Shown in pieces: positions 52,001-60,073 of a DNA stretch of 64,000 nucleotides (positions are counted from its first letter, which is position 1; each line of letters starts with the position of its first letter). A model generated the notes under the pieces. It searched no databases, was not told the DNA's origin, and saw nothing but the letters and a program-made list of their open reading frames with translations. The position numbers and the translations under genes were made by a program. The DNA comes from Corella eumyota (lineage: Eukaryota; Chordata; Ascidiacea; Phlebobranchia; Corellidae). The stretch lies in contig OY720098.1 of assembly GCA_963082875.1 (NCBI GenBank), positions 1,674,001 through 1,738,000 on the forward strand. Direction: 5' to 3'.

Positions 52001-53155
52001 TGTTTGAAGCCTCTGGGTTTTTTTGTTCATGTTGTTTTGCAATTTCATCTCGCAAACAACATATCAGCTGATCTTTTCTCTTGGACTCCTGTAATACACA
52101 AAAATTACAGTTTAAAAAAATTTTTTTGCCAATAGATATATACAAAAAAATAAAAATAAAACTCTTACAACAAAAAAATAACAAAATTTACTCAAAAAAA
52201 AACTAGTTTAAAATGTTGTTTTTATTGTGAAAAATATAAATTAACACCGCAAGCTTTTATTCTAGTATTAAATATGAACAAAATTATATTACTTGTTCAA
52301 AGACAGCAAGTCTGTTAATTTCATCGCTCATATGCATCAACTTTTGATCTTTCTCCTGCAATGAACTCTCCAGCGGGTTCGCACTTGTTGTAAAAGCTGT
52401 AGAACAAATAAAGTTATTTTTAAAATATTAACACAAAAAAAAGAAACATTAAAACATTTTTAAATTTTGTTTTGGTCAAATTTTTAGGCTTTGTTTCAGG
52501 CTGGTAAAGTGCAAAAAATAATATTAAATTAAAATAAAAGTAACATGGTATTTAGATATATTTTTAATAAAAATGTAAAGTAGTACAACTAGACAACAAA
52601 TAAATATTTAAAAACGTCAAATAATATAAAATTACTTAAAAAAACTTAAAAAAAGTTGTTACCCTCTCTTATATATCTTTGGGGTTGATTAGCATTGGGT
52701 AAACTTGTCGTAGGGGTCATCTTGCTAACCGCCCCTGCACTGTAAGGCCGTGACCTTAAAGGAGGGTGAGGATAAACTGAACTGGATTTTGGACTCTCAC
52801 AAACTTGGGGTTCTGAAATTTTTTTATTTTTTTTTTAAATTTTAATAAATTTCAATTTTTTTAAAAGTTTTAACAAAACCTTTATTTACAAAATAATATA
52901 AACTTTTTTCAAAAAAAAAATAATTAATTTATGCTACTAAATTCACAGAAAAAAATCTTTACAGAACAATACTTTTAACATTGAGAAAAAACAGATTAAT
53001 TTAAAAAAACAAAAAAAAAAACTAAATTAAAAAGGTGACTAACTTGATTTAGGAGAAATGTTAATTTGGGGAAGAGTTCTGTTTTCATTGTTTGGACAAA
53101 CTAGTATTTGAATAGGGGAATTCCAGGAGGGTTGTTGTTGAACTGGTGATGAGGT
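34050..53155 (-). CDS. FHAD1: FHAD1-like coiled-coil protein, 26 exons, N-terminus not seen
   Basis: Exons (minus, high to low): 53155-53044, 52812-52663, 52396-52293, 52088-51791, 51464-51334, 47403-47326, 46913-46701, 46136-46009, 45684-45567, 44835-44637, 43081-42901, 41517-41382, 41275-41186, 40746-40627, 40366-40249, 40049-39919, 39577-39462, 39141-39025, 38837-38705, 37955-37817, 37172-37048, 36615-36511, 36077-35857, 35370-35205, 34800-34645, 34205-34050 (stop). Every junction is GT-AG with matching phase, giving 1,246 residues. The protein starts with a Pro/Ser-rich linker containing [13 protein letters not shown], then long heptad-rich coiled coils ([27 protein letters not shown]), a proline hinge near exon 40049 ([10 protein letters not shown]), and a basic C-terminus. 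From memory, vertebrate FHAD1 has RRPVSAG and EVNRLSYLEQES at matching places and about 1,400 residues. The N-terminal FHA domain (phosphothreonine binding) would need about 120-170 more residues upstream. The first listed exon has a splice acceptor in front, so it is not the true start. Cellular role is not established by the sequence. Confidence 0.85.
35475..35690 (+). repeat. Degenerate minisatellite in an intron
   Basis: Units of about 30-35 bp share a core like GTATGAGAGAGAATTAGG, seen as ATGAGAGAGAATCAGC, TACGAGAGAGAATATTAGG, TATGAGAGAAAATAAAG, TATGAGAGAGAATTAGGC and TCTGAGAAAATTACC. They lie in the intron between exons 36077-35857 and 35370-35205. Confidence 0.6.
36745..36900 (+). repeat. 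Unnamed dispersed repeat, copy 1
   Basis: The segment from about 36750 to 36900 matches 41715-41860 in word order: AAAAATGGCTGTTTGC / GCGCAGGTAAAT / TTGCGACCA / CATAGGACGGGCTATT against AAAACTGTCATTTGT / GCACAGGTAAAT / TTGTGACCA / CATAGAGTAGGCTATT. There is no tRNA box and no coding sequence. It may be an old MITE. Confidence 0.5.
37360..37654 (-). mobile_element. tRNA-derived SINE, copy 1 (near full length)
   Basis: Read on the minus strand it begins GGCAGCGTGGTGTAGTGGTA, an A box, and continues to GGTCGTGGGCTCAATCC, a B box. The body has GCGCCCTTGCGTAAGGCGCT, a GC-rich hairpin, then CTGCCACAGGCAACTCGAG. The tail is a TCGAGGATAAAGATATACAC end followed by an A-run. It sits in an intron in the same sense as the FHAD1-like gene. 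It is the least diverged copy. The family resembles the composite SINE described in Ciona (Cics-1), but I cannot confirm the match. Confidence 0.85.
40936..41162 (-). mobile_element. tRNA-derived SINE, copy 2 (3' end missing)
   Basis: It has the same head (GGCAGCGCATGGTGTAGTGG), hairpin and middle as copy 1, but the copy stops at the GTAACTGATGT segment and lacks the GAGGATAAAG tail. It ends only about 24 bases from the FHAD1-like exon 41275-41186 on its donor side. Confidence 0.8.
41715..41860 (+). repeat. Unnamed dispersed repeat, copy 2
   Basis: This is the second copy of the repeat at 36745-36900, in the same orientation, within the intron between exons 43081-42901 and 41517-41382. Both copies are diverged, and ends cannot be set from two copies. 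Confidence 0.5.
42574..42826 (+). mobile_element. tRNA-derived SINE, copy 3 (5' truncated, opposite orientation)
   Basis: It begins within the tRNA part at GAGGTCCTAAGTTTGATCC (B box) and continues through the hairpin region, CAGCAGCATAATTATCGGGC, CTAACTGCCAAAGGC and a TTTAAGGGTAAATAAATAC end. The A box is missing. It is the only copy on the plus strand and one of the most diverged. Confidence 0.75.
43111..43392 (-). mobile_element. tRNA-derived SINE, copy 4
   Basis: Nearly full-length but diverged. Head TTGGCAGCATGGTGTAGTTG, hairpin GCGCCTTTAAGTAAGGC and the tail ATCGAGGATAAATAAAAAC are all recognisable. It lies between exon 43081-42901 and the alternative first exon 43594-43486. Confidence 0.8.
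43486..43594 (-). CDS. FHAD1: Alternative first coding exon of the FHAD1-like gene
   Basis: ATG at 43594 opens [20 protein letters not shown], a basic and Ser-rich stretch, and the exon ends at a phase-1 GTAAA donor that fits the acceptor at 43081. An in-frame TAG lies two codons before the ATG, and no acceptor would let the upstream exon (44835-44637) splice into it in frame. It therefore replaces the first ten exons rather than joining them. The resulting protein would have 772 residues, with only the C-terminal coiled coils. A TTTAG four bases before the ATG could be a trans-splice acceptor, or the 5' UTR may simply be unspliced. Confidence 0.6.
43595..44636. other. Intron or upstream region of the internal FHAD1 start
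   Basis: AT-rich with no exon supported. It is the intron between exon 44835-44637 and the next common exon, and would also hold the promoter of the short form starting at 43594. A CATTGTT/AACAATG-type inverted motif recurs around 44275-44340. I see no TATA box that I would trust. Confidence 0.4.
44858..45146 (-). mobile_element. tRNA-derived SINE, copy 5
   Basis: The body and tail are close to copy 1 (GCGCCCTTGAGTAAGGCGC, CATCGAGGATAAAAATATA), and the head is slightly altered (GCAGAGCATAGTGCAGTGG). Its 3' A-rich end lies about 22 bases from the acceptor of exon 44835-44637, where the usual pyrimidine tract should be. Confidence 0.85.
46175..46410. repeat. Local direct duplication in an intron
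   Basis: Two related segments (about 46178-46250 and 46325-46405) share AAGTGCAGTCTGGTATACTG / AAGTGTAGTATAGCATACT and then CTTCTTATCTTTAAGGTCTGG / TTCTTATCTTTAAGGTCTGG. It may be an old SINE-like piece copied in tandem. There is nothing coding. Confidence 0.5.
46931..47229 (-). mobile_element. tRNA-derived SINE, copy 6
   Basis: A diverged near-full-length copy with head CTGGCAGCTTGAGGTTGTAG, TGGGTCAGAGTAATGG in the body, and tail CATCGGGGATAAAGATATAT followed by an A-run. The 3' end is about 18 bases from the acceptor of exon 46913-46701. Confidence 0.8.
48007..48032. repeat. Perfect 11-bp palindrome with G+C-rich core
   Basis: TTTTACCCGGG and CCCGGGTAAAA are perfect arms around AAAC. It stands out in DNA otherwise poor in G and C, and lies about 85 bases upstream of the nested gene's start codon. 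Confidence 0.7.
48116..49906 (+). CDS. Nested gene: small protein with TNFR-like cysteine-rich domain
   Basis: Four exons: 48116-48238, 48534-48685, 48821-48971 and 49685-49906 (215 residues, all phases fit). A TTTTCAG at 48096-48102 just before the start suggests a 5' splice or trans-splice acceptor, so I start at 48116 rather than at the longer open frame from 47963. Exon 1 is a signal peptide ([20 protein letters not shown]). Exon 2 has six cysteines spaced C-x13-C-x12-C-x2-C-x10-C-x3-C with ERYDP and FKGY, the layout of a single TNF-receptor cysteine-rich domain. Exon 3 is a Lys/Glu/Gln/Asn-rich linker. Exon 4 is Pro/Thr-rich and ends in the hydrophobic [15 protein letters not shown] with almost no tail, so the protein is a tail-less membrane or GPI-anchored form. 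The third acceptor (AATAG) is weak, and two nearer candidates either read into a stop or look poorer. It lies in a large FHAD1-like intron on the opposite strand. Function is not known. Confidence 0.65.
49086..49524. mobile_element. Foldback MITE with purine/pyrimidine arms
   Basis: Perfect 12-bp terminal inverted repeats TATACCTTTTTA (49086-49097) and TAAAAAGGTATA (49513-49524) bound a 439-bp element. Inside them lie GTCGGC / GTCGAC words and a small AACCCCTAAAAGGGGTT hairpin. A purine-rich left arm (about 49160-49290, repeats like AATGAAGGAA) is roughly complementary to the pyrimidine-rich right arm (about 49405-49480). It lies in the last intron of the nested gene. There is no transposase, so it is non-autonomous. 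The open frame across its right half is not a gene. Confidence 0.7.
49945..49950 (+). terminator. Poly(A) signal of the nested gene
   Basis: AATAAA lies 39 bases after the stop codon at 49906, a normal place for a short 3' UTR. Confidence 0.55.
49990..51330. other. Intronic sequence without recognised features
   Basis: This is the part of the large FHAD1-like intron downstream of the nested gene. I see no exon, no tRNA box and no repeat shared with the rest of the window. Confidence 0.5.
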
Positions 53156-53655
53156 CTAAAAAAAAAAATTTAAATAAAAATTTCCCACAAAAAAGAAAAC
53201 TTTCCAATAAACTATTTCAAAATAAAAAAAAAATTACTAAATTAAGTTGAACTAAAAATAATAATTGTCATTATGATAATCATATGACTATTAAATCTAA
53301 AACATCAATCTTTTATTATTTCTTTATTACTGACAATACAACTCTTAAGACAAAGAAATTATCATACCAATGTGATTAAAAATAAAAACACATACCTTAT
53401 ATTTAAAAAACAGTTACAGTAATTTTTTAATACATTCATTTTATTAACTCATATTATTTTTACTAATTACCACAATAAAACTAAAACTGACTTATGCTTT
53501 ACACAGTGTTACACACATAACTCACTTGTGAAATGTAATACAAATGGTTATTTAATAACATTTAGAGTGTATGAATATTTATTATCGATATATAACTAGT
53601 AACAAAGTTAAATTCCCATTTAGTTGAAGTTTTTTTAATACAATGTAGAATAAAA

Positions 53656-55006
53656 ATGTTAGTTTTAAGTTTGATGATTTTAAGTTTAAATATTGTAAAT
53701 GGGCAACAATGGTTTACATATGAGGGTGTAGAATATCACCTTGGATCAGTAGTGAATACATACAGTAAAGCCCTTAAAAAATGTACAGAATTAAATGCTA
53801 CGATAGCTACTCCTAAAACGTCAGGAATTCGTGATTTTGTTCATGATAAAATTCCAACAATTAATGGTAAATATTGCAAGTCATATATTAGAATAAAAGT
53901 TATATTTGGGTTAAGCATCGAAAAGTTTGTATGTTATAGGGAAAAGATCGAATTACTACATAGGCCTTACTCGACAAATTCCAAACTAAGATAATTCCCC
54001 TTTTATTTGGTCTGATGGAACAACTTTAACTAGTGACCAAGCTAACTGGGATACTTATGAACCTAATAATGGGGGTGGTGGAAATGAAAACTGTGTTTTG
54101 CTGAAAGGTTGGACTTCTAAGTGGGAAGACAACAGTTGTAATGGTGGGACTCGATTAGATTCATTTATTTGCCAGCGATTGTCACCAAGTAAGTGCACTT
54201 TTATTTGTGATTAATTTTTTTTATATATTAAATATATAATTTGCTAGCTTTTTGATGTATTATAGCTCAAACAACCACTGCTATAACTGAAATCAACACT
54301 GCCACAACAATTACCACAACTAACAAAACAAATGCAAGGATTTACATTTTTGGTGCATTTAAACTACTCATTAGCGAAACTATTTGACCTAAAAGAAACC
54401 TTTTAACTTTACCTGAAAATAAGGAAATAAAAGTAAATAAGAATATTGCTGCTAATTAGAATATATATTTAATTTTTATATAACAACCAGATTGCCCCTC
54501 TGACAATCTCCCTTACTGCAACTGGGTTTGTTTTATTGCTTTGTTTTATTGCCATTGCAGCTGTTTTTCACTACAAGAAAATTAAAAACAGACCAGGTAA
54601 AATATATGGGTTAAGCCAACCAAGTGTTTTTCATATTATAAACAATTATTTTGGTAGTTTTAACAAAAGAAATTAAAAAAAAGAAAACCAAAAAAGATGT
54701 TTTTAAAAAATCAAATTTTGTTAAAATTTTTTCTGCACATTTGTAGAAAACAATAAAAATAATATTCCAGTGGAAAACTTATACACCACAGCAGAATTTC
54801 AAACAAACTCTAACACCACACCAAAGCCGATACCATTCGACAACTATTACACCACATATACCACAGCAGAGCCTGGTCCACCAAGTGATAACTTTTACAC
54901 CACAGCAGATCCAGGCCCAAGTGACAATGACAACAACACCAGAGCAGAAAATGAACCAAATGATCAAGAAGTTTATGCTGCTGTTATCCCAAAACATTTA
55001 CGATAA
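53656..55006 (+). pseudogene. C-type lectin-like receptor 1, one in-frame stop
   Basis: Exons 1 (53656-53866) and 2 (53940-54188) encode a signal peptide (MLVLSLMILSLNIVNG) and a C-type lectin domain with YYIGLTR, WSDGTTLTSDQANW, YEPNNGGGGNENC, SKWEDNSC and FICQR. In-frame TAA at 53987-53989 falls between the IGLTR strand and the WSDG loop. The stalk exon starts at 54266 (Thr-rich) but has no donor in the phase its relatives use. The transmembrane exon 54491-54596 and tail exon 54747-55006 are intact, with DNYYTT and NFYTT repeats and terminal EVYAAVIPKHLR. One stop and a doubtful stalk exon point to a recently disabled copy. A null allele or a base error is also possible. It lies about 500 bp from the minus-strand FHAD1-like exon at 53155. 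Confidence 0.75.
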
Positions 55007-55562
55007 ATTTTAACTAAATTTGCCTTATATAGTAAGCATAATATTTTTATTAACAGCAATACTTAAAAAAAATTTGTCCAAAATGTTTAACACAACATTT
55101 TTTTATAAATAACCAAGTTTAATTTACATTTTACAAACATTATTGGTAAGTTAAATATTGTATCAAAACTTAAACTTATATTTATGATTTGTAATACCTA
55201 TATAATTTATTAAGTAAATTTTTATTAAAATTAGTTGTATATCATTTTGCATTTTAGTTATATTTTTAATTAATTAATTTTTATTTAATATAAACTTAGT
55301 CATGTTTAGTGTAATGTAATAATTCAGTAATTGTTATGAGTTTTATTATTTTATGGTTTTAATTTAATGACATTTGTATTCATAAGTTATGCTATAATAT
55401 AAAGTGTTTTTAATGTATTACTAACATTATGTGATTATCTGTTTTGTAACTTATTCATAGTACGAAATAATATTCTAATGACAAACAAAATATGAAAAGC
55501 TATGTTGTTAGTGTATTTTTTAATTATACCTAATTAGAAGTAATTTAAACTATTATTTAAAA
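55007..55562. other. Spacer between lectin copies 1 and 2
   Basis: AT-rich, with no exon seen on either strand. Weak similarity to the later spacers (ATTACTAACATTATGTGAT, TGACAAACAAAATATGAAA) suggests an older duplication. Confidence 0.4.
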
Positions 55563-55680
55563 ATGACATCACAATAACATGTCTAAACTCAATTAAGCTA
55601 TGACATGCATTACACATGTTTATTTAATATGCATAAGATGTTATGATAATAAATCTTGTCTATAAATAACAAAAAAATCT
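55563..55680 (+). promoter_or_regulatory. Promoter block of lectin copy 2
   Basis: TGACATCA (55564-55571, CRE-like), CATTACACATGTTTATTTAA and TGATAATAAATCTTG lead to TATAAATA (55671-55678), 49 bases before the start codon. The same block stands before copy 3, and conservation between the two exceeds that of the surrounding spacer. Confidence 0.6.
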
Positions 55681-55726
55681 GAATAAAAATACATTAAATT
55701 CGTGCTTTGAAAGTTTTTTTTTCAAA

Positions 55727-57311
55727 ATGAACAAGTTAGTTTTAAGTTTGATGATATTAAGCTTAAATAATGTAAATGGGCAACAGTGGTATAAGTATAA
55801 AGATGTGGAATATTATTTTGGTTCAGATGTTAAAACTCATGATGCAGCAAATACAAGATGTACAGAAATGAATGCTATGTTGGCAATTCCTAAAACTTCT
55901 GGAATTCAGAATTTTGTCAATCATACCTTATATTTATTAAAAAGTAATATCCAATTAAAAAGCTTATATTTAAAATATTGCTCTAACAAGTTTAAATTTC
56001 TTTAAAGACAAGATTATTTTTCAAAAGCTCAAACATATTTTTATTTTATTTACATTTGATAAAAGGTAAAATCATAATTTATAGGGCATCACTAAATAAC
56101 TAAAACAGTTATATATTCTCTATGGCACAACTAACATTTTATTTTTTATAGAACAAGCGGCAAGTTATTTTATTGGCCTAACAAGAACAAACTCCTCAAA
56201 TTTGGATTCCTCTTTTATTTGGTCTGATAGGACAACTTTAACTAGTGACCAATCTAACTGGGCTCTCAATGAGCCAAATCATGCCCATGAACAATGTGTT
56301 GTAGTAAGAGGGTGGACTTCTAAGTGGAATGATGTGAAATGTTCTACTCCAAAAATATTACAAAGATTTATTTGCCAACGATTTTTACCAAGTAGGAACA
56401 AATTTATTTGCAAACATTGTAAATTATATACAATAAAATCACCCAAATTTGTGTAATTTATTATAGCTACACTGTCAACTGCTACTGAAATCACAACATT
56501 ACCAACACAAAACATTTCCACTTCAGACAACAAACAGACAAGTTTAAGTATAACCTTCACTTCAGCAACTATACAAGACACAAGCTTTTTAAGTCACCAT
56601 TATAATCCGGTAATTATTATTTTTAATTTTAAGTGGTGTTAAGGCTATTAGTTTAGTAACAGTAAATTGGTGAATGAAGAATTTACTATATACAGCATTT
56701 TGTTAACCTATCATTAAGTATAAAAAATGCTACTAACAAATTAATATTAATCTAATTTTAGATAAACAGTTTAAGATTAAACTAAAATACATCCAAAAGA
56801 GTAATAACCCAAATGAAATAATAATAATGTTAGTTTTATCAATTTTAACTCTTATATTTCTGCAGGTTACCCCCCTGAAAATCTCCCTAATTGCAACTGG
56901 TTTGGTTTTATTGCTTTGCTTTATTGTAGTTGGGGCTGTTTTTTATTACAAGAAAATAAACAACAAACCAGGTAACAATACTAAACTAATTATACAAAGA
57001 GTGTTCATAATTTAAACCATCAATCAAATAGTTGCATTACATTCATGAGACAAAATTTCTTTTTAGATGTAGTAGAACACATGGAAAATAGTATTCCAGT
57101 AGAAAACTTATACACCACACCAGAAGATCAACAAAACTTAAACACCACACCAGAGCCTATACCCCTAGACAACTATTACACCACAGCAGAATCAAGTGGT
57201 AATTTATACACCACAGTGGAACCAGTACCAAGAGACAATAACACCACAGCAGAAGATGAACTAAATGATCAAGAAGTTTATGCTGCTGTTATTCCAAAAC
57301 ATTTACGATAA
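55727..57311 (+). CDS. C-type lectin-like receptor 2, single-pass, YTT-repeat tail
   Basis: Exons 55727-55943, 56152-56391, 56467-56609, 56866-56971 and 57067-57311 (316 residues, all phases fit). Order: signal peptide MNKLVLSLMILSLNNVNG; lectin domain with four cysteines, SYFIGLTR, WSDRTTLTSDQSNW, the EPN sugar/calcium motif, SKWNDVKC and FICQR; Ser/Thr-rich stalk; transmembrane segment ISLIATGLVLLLCFIVVGAV followed by a YYKK stop; and a tail with ENLYTTPE, DNYYTTAE, GNLYTTVE and terminal EVYAAVIPKHLR. EPN plus WND are the residues known to support calcium-dependent binding of mannose-type sugars. The intron 1 donor is A|GTAATA, where the close relative (copy 4) has G|GTAATA. The tail tyrosines suggest signalling or endocytosis (YAAV fits YxxΦ). 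Confidence 0.85.
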
Positions 57312-57764
57312 CTTTAAAGCATTTACAATAACTTTAAAACATTTACGATAACTTTAAAGTTTGACATTTTTTAACTAGAGAAAGAATTCTAAAAATATTT
57401 ATATTTTAGTAAAAGTTTATAACTATAATTTAATCTATTTTTTATTTCAAAGATTATTCAATCTTTTAATTTTTTTCTTAATGTATTATAATTCGTATAC
57501 TCTTTTTTTTATATTATAGTAATTTTTTGTTTTATCTTATTTATAGTTTTGTGTTAATGCAATTTTAATTTAAGTCAGCTGTTTTTATAGATTACACTAT
57601 ATTATAAAGTGTTTTTTAATTACTAACATCAGATCATAATTTATATAATAACTTATATCTTTTCAAAATAATATTTTAATGACAAGCAGAATATAAAAAC
57701 TATATTGGAATTGTTTTTCAATGTTGTCATCAAAACTGACTTACATGAACCACTATTATTTAAC
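57312..57764 (+). repeat. 3' flank shared by lectin copies 2 and 3 (segment A)
   Basis: From about 57400 onward the spacer (for example TATTTTTTATTTCAAAGATT and ATTACTAACATCAGATCATA) matches the spacer after copy 3. It records a tandem duplication of whole genes with their flanks. It begins with three GATAACTTTAAA repeats directly after the stop codon. Confidence 0.65.
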
Positions 57765-57875
57765 TATGACATCACAACAACATATCTAAACTCAATTAAC
57801 TTATAACATGCATTGCACATGTTTATTTAACAGCTGTATAATGTTATGATAATAAATCTTGTCTATAAATACCGA
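57765..57875 (+). promoter_or_regulatory. Promoter block of lectin copy 3
   Basis: TGACATCA (57767-57774), CATTGCACATGTTTATTTAA, a TGATAATAAATCTTG word and TATAAATA (57864-57871) come in the same order and spacing as in copy 2. The start codon follows at 57933. Confidence 0.6.
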
Positions 57876-57932
57876 AAAAATCTGAATGGAATTAGATTAA
57901 ATTAATATTATAAAATTATTTGTGGTTTAAAA

Positions 57933-59413
57933 ATGAACAAGTTAGTTTTAAGTTTGATAATTTTAAGTTTAAATGTTGTAAATGGGCAACAATGGTATAC
58001 ATATGAGGGTGTTGAATATTACTTTGGACCAGATGTTTACAATTATGACACAGCAAATACAAGATGCACAGATTTAAATGCCATGTTGGCAACTCTTAAA
58101 ACTCCTGAAATTCAAGATTTTATTAATCATACATTATACTCAATAAAAGGTAAATTTCTATTTTAAAGACTTTTTTAACTAACAGCACAACTTTAGCTAA
58201 GTTGGGTTTCGTCACAAATTTAAAATCACTACAACTAACATTTTTCCTTTATTTAGGACAAGGTTCAAGTTATTTTATTGGCCTAACAAGAACAGACTCC
58301 TCTAATTTGAATTCCCCTTTTGTTTGGTCTGATGGAACAACTTTGTTGGGCAATCAATCTAACTGGGCTCCTTATGAGCCAAATAATGCCCATGAACAAT
58401 GTGTTGTGGTGAGAGGCTGGACTTCTAAGTGGAATGATGTTAATTGTTCTCATCCAACAATATTACAAAGATTTATTTGTCAACGATTTTTACCAAGTAA
58501 AAAAATTTATTTGCAAACATTGTAAATTATATACTTTAAAATTACCCAAATTTTTGTATTTTATTATAGCTACACCGTCAACTGCTACTGAAATCACAAC
58601 ATTACCAACACAAAACATTTCTACTTCAGACAATGAACAGACAAGTTTAAGTATAACCTTCACTTCAGCAACTTTACAAGACACAAGCTTTTTAAGTGAC
58701 CACTATAAACCGGTAACTTTTTTAAACTTTAAGTAATGTTAAGGCTGACTAATAGTTCAATAACAAAAAGTTGGCAAAAAAAATTTACTAAAACCAACGC
58801 TTGTTAACCTATAATTAAGTTAAAAAAATGCTACTAACAAATTAATTATAATCTAATTTTAGATAAACAGTTTAAGTTTAAACTAAAATACATCCAAAAG
58901 AGTAATAAATAAATGAAATAATAATTTTAATTTTATCAATTGTAACTCTTGTATTACTGCAGGTTACCCCCCTAAAAATCTCCTTAATTGTTTCTGGTTT
59001 GGTTTCATTGCTATGCTTTATTGTAGTTGGGGTTCTTTTTTATTACAAGAAAATTAAAAATAAATCAGGTAAAAATATCACTAAAAATATTTTATTAATT
59101 GTGACCATTAATCAAATAAAAGTAATACATCTATGATGCAAAAAAATTATATATTTTTCTTTAAGATCTAGAACACAGGGAAAATAGTGCACCAGTGGAG
59201 AACTTATACACCACAGCAGAAGATCAACAAAACTTAAACACCACACCAGAGCCAATACCCCTAGACAACTATTACACCACAGCAGAACCAGGACCAAATG
59301 GTAATTTATACACCACAGTGGAACCAGTACCAAGGGACAATAACACCACGGCAGAAGATGAACCAAATGATCAAGAAGTTTATGCTGCTGTTATTCCAAA
59401 ACATTTACGATAA
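57933..59413 (+). CDS. C-type lectin-like receptor 3, single-pass, YTT-repeat tail
   Basis: Exons 57933-58149, 58257-58496, 58570-58712, 58963-59068 and 59166-59413 (317 residues). It is very close to copy 2 across exons, introns and flanks, so the two arose by a recent duplication of about 2.2 kb. The lectin domain has SYFIGLTRTDSSNL, WSDGTTLLGNQSNW, YEPNNAHEQC, SKWNDVNC and FICQR, so the calcium-site motifs EPN and WND are complete. Stalk TEITTLPTQNIST; transmembrane segment around SLIVSGLVSLLCFIVVGVLF; tail with ENLYTTAE, DNYYTTAE, GNLYTTVE, DNNTTAE and EVYAAVIPKHLR. It is the most complete member of the cluster and the best reference for the family. Confidence 0.87.
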
Positions 59414-59459
59414 TTTTTCAACAAAAATTTGATTTTCATTCTTTTAACAAAACAAAAAA

Positions 59460-59863
59460 ATTAAATTTTTAACTAAGTGTACTATTATTCCAGTTAAAAA
59501 TATTTTTTTAGCATAAATTTATTACTATAATTTAATCTATTTTTTATTTTAAAGATTACTTAATATGTAATTTTTTCTTAATGTATTATAATACATATAC
59601 TCTTTTGTTATGTTATAGCAATTTTTTGTTTTATTTTATTCATAGTTTTGTGTTAATACCATTTTAATTTAAGTTAGATGTTTTTATAGATTACACTTTA
59701 TTATAAAGTATTTTTTAATTACTAACATCAGATCATAATTTAAATAATAACTTATATCATTTCAAAATAATATTTTAATGACAAGCAGAATATAAAAACT
59801 ATATTGGAATTGTTTTTTAATGTAGTCATCAAAACTGACTTACATGAACCACTATTATTTAAC
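59460..59863 (+). repeat. 3' flank shared by lectin copies 2 and 3 (segment B)
   Basis: The partner of the segment after copy 2, with few differences. Copy 4 begins downstream of this segment. Copies 4 and 5 have unrelated 3' flanks, so the duplication block ends inside copy 4. Confidence 0.65.
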
Positions 59864-60010
59864 TATGACATCACAACAACATATCAAAACTCAATTAACT
59901 TTTAACATGCATTACACATGTTTATTTATTAGCTGTATGATGTTATGATAATAAATATTTCATAGCTGTATGATGTTATAATAATAATAAATATGATAAT
60001 AAATATATCA
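59864..60010 (+). promoter_or_regulatory. Promoter block of lectin copy 4, TATA part rearranged
   Basis: TGACATCA (59866-59873) and CATTACACATGTTTATTTA are kept. The expected CTTGTCTATAAATA is replaced by imperfect repeats of AGCTGTATGATGTTAT and AATAATAAATA units. The block ends farther from its start codon than in copies 2 and 3. Confidence 0.5.
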
Positions 60011-60073
60011 GTAACTAAGTAGTATATTGGTATTTATTTATTAAAGTTTTTGCATAACAACCTTAGTAACAAA

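Noticed and set aside
56279-59366. Minus-strand open frames opposite the lectin exons
   Set aside because: They are antisense shadows of the Thr/Pro-rich stalk and tail exons, with Trp/Cys/Leu content caused by CCA/ACA codons on the other strand.
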